Positions 55,415 to 64,000 of a stretch of DNA of 64,000 bases are shown here, one piece after another. Location: the NCBI GenBank assembly GCA_023078555.1, contig CM041198.1:11723874-11787873 (forward strand). Reading direction: 5' to 3'. The translations under genes were made by a program, and so were the position numbers. The stretch is from Ulva prolifera (taxonomy: Eukaryota; Chlorophyta; Ulvophyceae; Ulvales; Ulvaceae). The notes beneath the pieces are model-generated. The model was not told the origin of the DNA. It was given only the letters and a program-made list of their open reading frames with translations, and did no database searches. Within the stretch, counting starts at the first letter, position 1. Every line of letters starts with the position of its first letter.

Positions 55415-56128
55415 TCACGTGAGCTGCCGGCCAATCCGACTGGCACTGCGCATCCATTGTTTGAAACCATCGAATACAAAGATGTAATATATCACGCCAA
55501 ATACAAAGATATACTGCAAGTAGAAGTTGAAGTACTGTGATCGCGCTGAACTTGCGAGCTGAGGAGCTTGCTAGGCCAGTTGAATGCATCGTGACACACC
55601 CTTCCCTCTTCGGAACATTTGCATCACACAGTTCACCAGCAGAAAGCTCCTGCCACAGATATGCAGATCGGCAGCTGCAGTGGAGCGAATCGACACGCTT
55701 TGGCGCCAGTGAATCAGAACCGCGCCAGATATTCCAGACATAACTTGTGGCAGATAGGTACGGCCGTGCTTTCGGCGGAACATGTTAGAGTAACCTTTCT
55801 GAAACATTCTGAGTGCATTGATGATGAGGCTTCAGCCTTTCAACGATCATGTATGTATTGTAGAGGCTCAGCGCGTCCTTGAAACATGGGGAAAGCGGAC
55901 TGAAGAAAAACCACGACAGCATGTACTCCATGCTGCAAGTGGGGGAGCTGACAGTTCTCTCCCTCCTCCCGAATCCGTGGGGCCAGTTGAAGGGTCTCCC
56001 GGAGCACAGCCCCCTCCCATGTGCGTTGCGGCATCGTGCTTGATACAGATGTTCCAGATATAGCTCATGTCAGAGATCAGCCGTTGCAGATAGTAAGAGA
56101 TGGTATAAAGGACGAGTTTTAGGTCCAT
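55415..56128 (-). CDS. Small membrane protein fragment, unidentified
   Basis: The last exon (55534-55415) opens after a CAG acceptor and encodes YFNFYLQYIFVFGVIYYIFV, then DGFKQWMRSASRIGRQLT and TGA: one strongly hydrophobic helix and a basic tail, typical of a tail-anchored or multi-span membrane protein. A possible preceding exon (about 55813-55751) encodes NALRMFQKGYSNMFRRKHGR, ending LPQ in the right phase. A first exon with Met at 56128 (MDLKLVLYTISYYLQRL) is conceivable, but its phase does not fit the rest. The family was not recognised. Confidence 0.35.
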
Positions 56129-56167
56129 CTATGCCGGCTATGCGCAGAATGTGTCATCACAGATGCC

Positions 56168-57008
56168 ATGTGCAGGGGTCCAATTGTACTGGGGGTAGCA
56201 CTGCTGCTTACCGCTACAGCTGCATGTATACCTCAAATCCGCGAACCAGCATTGGCGCTCCTCCATGCGATTCCCTCACCATCTGGATTCGTGGAGTCGT
56301 TAACCCTCATTTTCATGAGTGAGCTGGGAGACAAGACATTCTTCATTGCTGCGCTTCTGGCGATGAGGGTTGGCAGAGCCATTGCATTTTTTGGTTCGGT
56401 GATATCATTGGGATTAATGACTGTGATATCAGTAGGCATCGGTCTCCTCTTTGCCCAGGTGCCACAATTTATAGATCAGTCTTCCTTATTTGGGCAGTAT
56501 GCCGGCGCTGCTTTGTTAGCATATTTTGGTGCGACACCTTGAATCCTCACCACTTTCACACCATGGCTCAACATTACCCAGTGTTGCTACTGTACAGTCG
56601 ATCATCCTCTGTTGTTGCACAGGTATCAGGTCGATCATAACAGGTTTAGAACCTCATGAGAACGATGAAGAGCTGCTCGAAGCTGAAGAGGAGATGGAGG
56701 AGGCAGAGAAGGCAGGCAAAATTCAGGGGAAGACCACGATGAGTGCATTTTGGGAGGTCATGACGTTGATATTCATTGCAGAGTGGGGTGACCGATCAAT
56801 GCTGGCGACAATTGCACTTGCTGTCAAGTCGAATCCCGTCGGGGTTTTGACTGGTGCAACATTAGGGCATGCAGTAGCCACAATTATTGCAGTGACTGCC
56901 GGAGCGCTAGCCAGCAAGTACATTTCAGAGAAGGCCGTGCATCTTGTGGGGGGCTCCTTGTTCTTGTTATTTGCACTAGAATCAGCACTGGGCTTGGGTA
57001 TATTGTAA
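56168..57008 (+). CDS. GDT1/UPF0016 cation transporter, PAM71/CMT1-like
   Basis: Two exons in phase (56168-56528, 56623-57008) give 248 residues. The two family signatures are both present: SELGDKTFFIAALLAM in the first half and AEWGDRSMLATIALAV in the second, each E-x-G-D-(K/R)-(T/S). Hydrophobic segments predict about six or seven membrane helices, and an acidic loop (EEEMEEAEKAGKIQ) separates the two repeats as in plant homologues. The block GHAVATIIAVTAGALASKYISEKAV is closest to chloroplast PAM71/CMT1, which move Mn2+ (and possibly Ca2+) into the plastid or thylakoid. The Golgi form TMEM165/Gdt1 shares the motifs. A transit peptide is not seen. The Met at 56168 may be internal, because ATGTGCAG could equally be a splice acceptor. 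The start is therefore uncertain. Confidence 0.85.
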
Positions 57009-57201
57009 CTCTTACAAACGTCATCATGGCATATCATTCGATGTCACATAATTTGTGCGTCGATGATATTATCTGCATTGACATGGAATTATAGGATCTA
57101 TGGAACCTCTCACACACGGCTGCATTAGAACAGCGTGGCCACAACATGGTATTCAATCGACTGCCCTCCAACAAACCCTCATCTGATGCAATGTGCACAC
57201 G

Positions 57202-60200
57202 CTAGAAGCTGAAAACATCATCTAGCAGAGAGTCTAGCTGTGTCCGGATATTCCGGCTGCCCCCAGGGTCACACCCAGCCCCTTCCCGCTGCTTTGTCCT
57301 GGCCGCGGCCAGCGAGTCCTTCAGCTCTGCACCGTTCTGGTGCGATGCTGTACGTTCTACTGCGTCCAAGGAAGAAACGCCGCTACTTTTCCCCGTTGAC
57401 GAATTGCTGGCTGTTCCAGCATGCGCATCGCACATTCGCTCATTCTCACCCGGCTGGATATTTGCGTCCAGGCCGTTCCCTGAGTTGACTACAGGCTCCA
57501 ATGCCTGCACACCCAACCGCGGGCCAGGGAAGGCCAGGTCTGGCATATCCGCGTCCTGATCTATCTTGACAGCTAAACCCCTCGAACCAATTGTCAAACG
57601 CCCCGGACCGTCCGCAGCCCCATGCTTCTGCTTGCATGGGGTCTTCGGTCGCAACACGGACAAAGGCGGTGTGCTGTGAGGTGCAGACAGCACCGGATTG
57701 TCCTCCCCCTCCCGCGCTGCATCGTCTACAGCTGGCCTCTTCCCCTTCACAGGTGACACAAACTGGCATTCTGCCGCATGTGACCCCAGATCATTCATGG
57801 CGTCTGCAGTGCAGTCATGCTCTGCATCGTCTGCAGGGCCTTCGAATTTCAAGCTCCGCTGAGTCGGCGGCGCAGTGGGCTCCTGCAAAGCCATGGCTTC
57901 ACTGCTCCGCGAGGGCACGGCCTCTTGCCCCAGATTTTGCCTGTCACTCCGCAGAACAGACGGAGTATGCGTGCCGGCTGGGTCTGACCCTGCAGGATGT
58001 GGTTTGTAGGGATGTCCTGGCGTGCTCAGGGGCGTGGCGAAGTCACCGGCGATGTCGAGCTTCTCGATGGGGTTGTGCGCCATGCTACGCAGCAGTGTCT
58101 GCGAGCCGGGCGTCATCACGATAGTAGGCTCGTGATGCAGCTGCAATGGCGACACGCCAAACCCCGGGCTGTTGCCGTCAGGTATTAGAGGCGTGTTGAT
58201 TCGTGCATGGCTGGGAGTCTGCTCCAAGCCACTCTGCTCTCGACGGCTCAGCTTCGAGGGACTTCCTCCTGCGCATGCCCACCGCTTGGAGTCATGAGAA
58301 TGTAACACATAGCGGTGCCCCAACATCGCAAAGGGACCGCCATGCAACGCTGTTGTGCAATCCTTTCACAGGCTTTCACAGGCTCGCAACAGAGGCCATA
58401 GCACGCACCATCCCACAGCGGAATGCCAGCTGGCCGTTTAGCTGGTGTACAGCACAGAGCATCTTTTGGAGGCATAAGAATGCCTGGCTCATCATTGCCG
58501 GGAGACTCAGGTCGCAATAAACGATGCGCAGCCGCGCGAACTGAAGGCGGGGATGCTGATGGGTTGACACGAGGCCCCCCTGCCATCTCTGTCAGCGCTG
58601 CTGCTGCCTCCAGCACTAGGTCAACATCCCCCTTGGGACTGTCTCCATCTTCACCGCCAAAGTCTTGCGTTGGAGGGCTGCATAGTCACAAACAACTGCC
58701 TTTCAGCAAAACTATGTCAGGGATGCGAGCCACAGTATGCACCTATGGCCTCTTCAACGATAGAAATTGGAATATAGAAAGCCCTCATAGCCACACCTGA
58801 CAGACCGGATTGCAGACAGGCCAACATTCCGGCGGGGGCGGGTGGACTGCGAACGCTGTCGCTTCGACTCCCAGGCAAGAGCTGCGGATTCGTCTTCATC
58901 TTCGCCGCCACCATCGTGATCACACAGGACCGGTGTCATGTCCTGTGGGGGTGGCTGCCGCCGGCCCATGTTTCGGCGGCGGGCTGCCGCCCGGCGCTCT
59001 TTCAGTGAAGCTCCAGCATCTGCCACTGGAGTGCTTGCTGCCTTTTTCACTGTCATAGCCTGAGCAACACAAGCATTCACATTGCGGTGACGCCTGGCGA
59101 CCACATCACACCCCTCTGGATCAGCGATATGCTCATCTTCATGTGACCGAGCGCCACTCATAGCTTTGGACACTTCGCCACCTGCACACAGTCAGGGAGG
59201 TCTGCAATCATGGAAAGGCAGACAGCAGGCTAGAAGCAATACAATGTTCCAGACACAAGCGCGCACTCTTGATAACTTCAGCTTTTGACTCCGTGTTGGA
59301 CATGTCCTTCCCAATGCTGACAGTCGCACCAGTAGCTCCGCTCTTGCCTGCTGAAGACATCTGTGCTACGAGCATCCTGGCACTCTCCTGGATTGAAGCC
59401 CCGTCATGATGCCTATCACGCCTTCCGTTTTGATTTCGGGCCGTCCTGGGAACGGGGGCAACATTACTGGATGGGCACAGCTGAAACCATCGTGCCCTGC
59501 ACTGCTGTGCTGTCCTGCCCTGCAACGACTTTGATATGTTGGACCATTGCGGACCCATGGTTTCATACTGAACCTTCAACAGATCATCCTCGTGTGCTTG
59601 CCAGTGTGACTTCCTGATGTTTGGGTCCAGATGCCTGCGCCAACGTCCCATGCACTGCTGGTCTGTGCGCCCGGGCATCCTGCAAGCGCACACGCGTCGG
59701 CGACAGTTCCCACATACACGCCAGGGGCATATCCGGGCCAGCATGCCACGGTCAGATTCATATATGTGGTGTCACATATGGAATCTCAAGGATCGCTCAA
59801 TGAGTAATGGAGGAACGTACTGCCTCGCGATGTCTGCCCAGCGATTGCCATGCTCAGCTACCAGAGATGCCAGCTGCCGATCCTCCGAAGCGGTCCACTT
59901 CTCTTTGCGAATGTTGGGATTTACCTGAACCACGAGAAGCTGGTTTCGGTAGATGATCATATCTACTCCACAACAGCGGTGGCCCGGCGGGTTGTTGTTC
60001 ACCGCATGCCACCGACATGATAAGCTCCCAGTGTAAACCCACCTTATGACGCCAGCGTTGCGCACACTGTTGTCCCGTACGACCTGGTATGTGCATCGCG
60101 ACCAGACTCCATCGGTTGCCATGGACTTCCTACACCACCAAATATCTGATTGGTTACATAAAGAGTCGAAGCGCGATTCACTCCAACTCCTCGAACGTAT

Positions 60201-61018
60201 CGTAAATGAGCAGGCTATCGGAGTCAATTGTGCAGAATTCGCCACAGTAAGGAGGTGTCAGCCAGACGTGAGGAAGTTACTCAGACGCGCCGAAACAGAC
60301 CGGCAGCAAGGAATGGAAGCTTGTTTTCCACACACCATGAAGCGCGCATCATGTGTATTCTACGTGCTCGACAGACTTTTGGAGAATATCTGGCCGAACG
60401 CAACCAGCTAACATTACATCCAGCTAACACCATACCGATGATAATCCTGTGACACGCGTGATCAAACGGCAATCAGGCGCCACAAAAACCTGAAATCACG
60501 TTCAGCAGATGCATTCTGCAGGGCTGAGCTCCGAAATTTTGGCGCCGACGGACACCGCGAGGCGACTGCGATTGCTTCGCTGCCAGCTTCTGATACACCC
60601 GTAGGTCTTCAACCACTGGCACAGCCGATGGTTCGCACCATGCCACGCCCAATTGTTGCAATTATGTGATAATGGTAAAGCGGAGTGTAACAAAAGCTGC
60701 CTTCCGGCAATTGGCCGATTGAGGGTAAAAGAACACCGGACGCCCGCCATGCGCGATAAAACTACAGCAGCTTCAAGCCGCAGCAAATCAGGCCATATGT
60801 AGTTTCCATTCAACCTACGACGACCAGAAGTCTCTGGCCCAGTGATTTTGCCGACATGTCGCAGACTGGGAACACACCTGGTACTTGCCCAACAGCTGGT
60901 CTTCTTGGGCTGTCCAAGCCCCATGCTGCAGAAAAGAACACATTCTCAAGATGTGTAAGCCGACAATCTGGGAAATCTGCGGCACGCAGCGTTGTTGATT
61001 AACTTGGTTGAAGGCCAC
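57202..61018 (-). CDS. Multi-repeat MYB transcription factor (MYB4R/SNAPC4- or MYB3R-like)
   Basis: At least four MYB repeat pieces lie in order on the minus strand. These are GAWTAQEDQLLGKYQ (about 60957-60879), HGNRWSLVAMHIPGRTGQQC then AQRWRHK (about 60130-60040), KEKWTASEDRQLASLVAEHG then NRWADIARQ (about 59930-59820), and an exon from 59679 with PGRTDQQCMGRWRRHLDPNI, SHWQAHEDDLLKVQYETMG, QWSNISKSL and GRTAQQCRARWFQL. Each has the spaced Trp residues and the GRT..QC..RW recognition helix. The spacing and the DQQCMGRW wording resemble 4R-MYB/SNAPC4, the DNA-binding subunit of the snRNA activating complex. Cell-cycle MYB3R is the alternative. Downstream exons are disordered and basic, and the last long frame ends at 57202 (LDSLLDDVFSF) with several TP/SP sites (QTPSHARINTP, STPGHP). 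Exon borders for the first repeat are unresolved. Confidence 0.75.
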
Positions 61019-64000
61019 CCCACACCTTGCTTCCTTCGGCTGCTTCGTTGGAGCTTGTCATTCCTTTCAGATCATGGCCTTTAGAAGTCGTGATGGAAAG
61101 GACGAAGCAGCCCGGTTAGTATGGCAATGAGACGGCACGGGGTAGACGGAGACGGGCCACAGACACAACGACGTTTGTGCAGGGCTAGCGTTTGATGCCA
61201 CATGCGAAACCATTCTCGATACTTCTTACTTCAACTGTTGTTTCTGTGAATTCGGCTGTTGTTGTGCTCGTGGTGTCCTGCTGAGTGCAGTTCCATCCAG
61301 AAACTTGATCATTGGTGGGAACCTGCCCCCAATATTCAGTACAGGTGATACTTACCAAATGTGCGCCATGCATGAAGGCAAGGCATGCGTGTCCTTACCG
61401 CGACTTGTCAGGAAGTCACGCGCCTAGGGCGGGCGCCGGGCGCGAAGTGAGCAGATAGCGAATGGAAGTGCTCCAAAGAGGTAATAGCATCTCAAAGTGA
61501 GATATAAATGGTGAATCCCAGGCGAGTTATGCGTTTCCAGCTGCTTGCGCGCTTGCAATTTTGTGAAGCAGTCTTGCTCCGCATGTGCATGACGTCATGC
61601 TGATTTAAATTGGAATTATCCCCGCAACTACATGCCGGCGCCTGTCAGCAGCGGCTCCATGTCACTCCGGCATAGCTCATGTACACAGGCGTCTTGGAGC
61701 ATGCTTGATGAACGCGCACTCTGCAATCAGCGTTCGCTCGGGCTTTGGCCGCGGTTGTGGCAGACAGCCAGCATTGAAATGTGGCCCAGTGCAGCACATC
61801 CCCGCCAGCAGTGTCCAAGATAGTTCCCAATAGACTCCCTGTATGAATCCATGAACAACTGCATGTGCTGACCTGTTCCCTTCGGTGCTGAGACGCACCA
61901 GCCGTGTGCCTGGCAAGGTGTCGATGCTGCGGGCTGTGCCCAGGGCAGGCTCTGCGCAACAGCGTCCAACTGTGTCACGCGTCTGCCTGTTGGAGTGCTG
62001 ATGTCAATGCACTGGCATGGATGGCATGAAGTGAGACTAAGCGTCTTGAGGGGGGCCATCGCATGCACCGGGGGCCACCTGTGGCAGCTCCGGCTTGAGA
62101 TTGCAGGCGCTTGTAATGTAAAGTAACGCAAAATCTGCGTCTGTCACCATATTGCTACACGAGGTAACTCAATGCGGGCCGCGGTTCCTTTACCTCAGCA
62201 GGTATAACATGATTCTGCACTCTGATGTCAATGCAACCGTGCCGTGCTGCCACCGCTCCAGTGCGAAAAGGATGTGACCAGTAAACGCAGATTTACATTA
62301 TCTCTGAGGTATTGTACTCCTGTGCAGCCTGCACGCATGACTCACACACGTAGGATACCATCTGACCCAATCGCAGGTGGCAGACTGGCTGTGCTAGAAT
62401 GTCAGGGCCGACCACCGCATCATTGGCTTCCAGCGCCCCTAGGTGACAAACTAAAACAAACTCCATTGTCATGGCGTGCATACAACACCACCGCAGGAGT
62501 GCCGGTGTGTGGCATGTTGCAGTGTGCCCGTCGCTTTGCCCTTCACAAACTAGATGACAGCCGTTCCACACGCAGATTCACAGTTCAAGTCTGCAGGATG
62601 AGCGGAAGAAACACATCGTTTATGTAATATGCGATGCCCATCATCTGCCCAAGGCAGGGACATGGTCCGAAGCTGGTGCATTTTTTCGCTGAAAGAGTTC
62701 AACCACAACGTGGGGCAGAAGGGATCACACATTCAGAGCTCTCACATACAGCGCCGGCCATGATAAGAAAAAACAATCATGCTGCTAAGAAGCATGCAAT
62801 GCATCGAAATTGGCCGCAGGCACATCCCGATGAGCATCTTTCTGGAAAGCAAGCCGACTAGTGTATCGTTTCAAAAGCCAGTGCCAGGCGTCAGACGAAG
62901 AGCTGTAATCCTGACGATCCTGTGGAACGGGGAGTGCTCCTGCCTTGCCATCGCACATATATCTTCTCAGACTCGAGGAGCGATGCGATACATGCGACAC
63001 TGGCACGGCACGTGCGGCAAAGCAATGGAAAGCAGAGATTGAGGCTACCAAGCAATCAACTCTCTAATGATTTTCCGTACGCAATGCGTGTGGCCCTCCA
63101 CGGACAAAGTAGCTTATGGCCACTCGCACATAAAGCAGCGCGCTCCCCCGCACTGCAGCCGGCAGAAAGGCAGCAGCTCCTGCGAGACAGCCAGAGGAAA
63201 TGCATCACGCAGCCAGCGGATTAGCCTCGCGTGACACAACGTCGATTGTGCAGCCGATCGGCTTGTGGTCCCAGCTCCTGCCTGGGGCGGGCTAGCGTGG
63301 ATAACACCGCCGAAGAGACATCGCCCTTACCGCGGTGTCGACCTCTGCAGCTGACAGCCACAGGCCTTTCAGCCGGGAGCACAGGTGCTGCGGGGCAATG
63401 TTTGGGCAGCAAACGGAACGCATGCAGGCTCGCGGGGCGCGCCTCCAGGCGGCCATGCAGCTGTGGCCACACGCGACCTGCCCCTCAACCAAGCAGCTGC
63501 AGGTTGTGGAAGGCGTGCTCAGTGGATTGCAGTATGACATCACGATGGCAGCCGGACGCTATGACAAGCTGTATGCTGTCGACAACACCGCTGCCCCTAC
63601 AGAAGGCCTTGTCGTGGCATGTCTGCACAATTGGCGTTGCAGGGCCACCCGCATCTGGCTGCCGTGCACCGCCGCCCGTCCATCCTGACATGGCCTCCGC
63701 TGGGATGGCGGTAGGTTGACAGCCTGTCGCAGGCACCACCACCGCGCCTCGGTTACAACGACTGCCATGAGTGGCAGCACATGCCCATGCGCAAGGTCCG
63801 TCCAGCATGACATGTGAGTGCACCCCATTAGTTGCACCACTTGCATTGTTGTCTTCAGCACCCGCACTTGCTGTTGTCTTCAGCCTATGCGCCGGAGCAC
63901 CATCATAGCTGCATGGCACAAGATTTGGTGGTGGGCAGGTGCGTAGCGAGTACCCGCCTGGTGCATCGTGATGGCAGCTCATGCTGATGCAACCATGCAA
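61019..64000. other. No recognised gene; possible exons running off the right edge
   Basis: Plus-strand frames near 62920-63224 (NDFPYAMRVALHGQSSLWPL) and 63335-63688 (QVVEGVLSGLQYDITMAAGR) are the most protein-like and could be exons of one gene continuing past the window. No family was recognised. The span 61019-62200 looks non-coding. Confidence 0.3.

Noticed and set aside
55985-56020. Third copy of the GGGTCTCCCGG..CCCAGCC repeat
   Set aside because: Only about 20 bases are similar (GGGTCTCCCGGAGCACAGCC), too little to call the same repeat.
63221-64000. Long frames on both strands at the right edge
   Set aside because: They contradict each other, have no recognised family and are cut by the window end, so they are described only as unresolved.
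1-64000. CRISPR arrays, prophage or bacterial defence systems
   Set aside because: Spliced eukaryotic genes fill the window and no spacer-repeat arrays or operon-like clusters were seen.

Overview
The window looks like nuclear DNA of a green alga (Chlorophyta, perhaps trebouxiophyte-like; the exact lineage is a guess). Three things point there. It carries a plant/algal starch synthase II and a chloroplast-type GDT1/PAM71 transporter. Its intron-rich genes have GT-AG junctions, commonly GTGCGC-type donors, that join reading frames in phase and restore conserved proteins. Its L1-type LINE fragments resemble those of green algae. Nothing looks bacterial, organellar or viral. All exon borders were placed by eye from splice signals, phase and family conservation.

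Layout, left to right. 1-8.3 kb is gene-poor and repeat-rich: a probable AMSH-like paralogue fragment, a 2.2-kb unknown element bracketed by hammerhead-ribozyme-like repeats, and a LINE 3' end with a SINE nested in it. 8.4-21.8 kb holds an AMSH-type JAMM deubiquitinase (+), an OvoA-type methyltransferase linked to ovothiol synthesis (-), CTF8 (+), a doubtful ORF (-) and the rRNA methyltransferase RRP8 (-). 23.4-28.5 kb has a CUE-DUF1771-Smr protein (-) and a 183-bp tandem array between short inverted repeats. 28.6-38.5 kb has ribosomal protein L5 (+) and a 13-exon DNA ligase IV (+) with LINE/SINE debris in one intron.

39-50 kb has a p25-alpha/EF-hand-like gene (+), starch synthase II (+), SDHC (-), a YdcF/DUF218 protein (-) and a CacyBP-like CS-domain protein (+). 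51-61 kb has a Csm1/Pcs1 (monopolin)-like coiled-coil protein (+), a small membrane protein fragment (-), a GDT1/PAM71-like ion transporter (+) and a multi-repeat MYB factor (-). 61-64 kb has no recognisable gene.

The genes are ordinary eukaryotic housekeeping genes with no operon logic. Loose themes are genome maintenance (LIG4, CTF8, Csm1-like), ribosome production (RPL5, RRP8), ubiquitin/membrane traffic (AMSH, CUE protein) and energy metabolism (SSII, SDHC, GDT1). The least explained items are the element with hammerhead-like ends, the long C-tracts just inside several introns, the in-frame 183-bp array and the free-standing OvoA-type methyltransferase.
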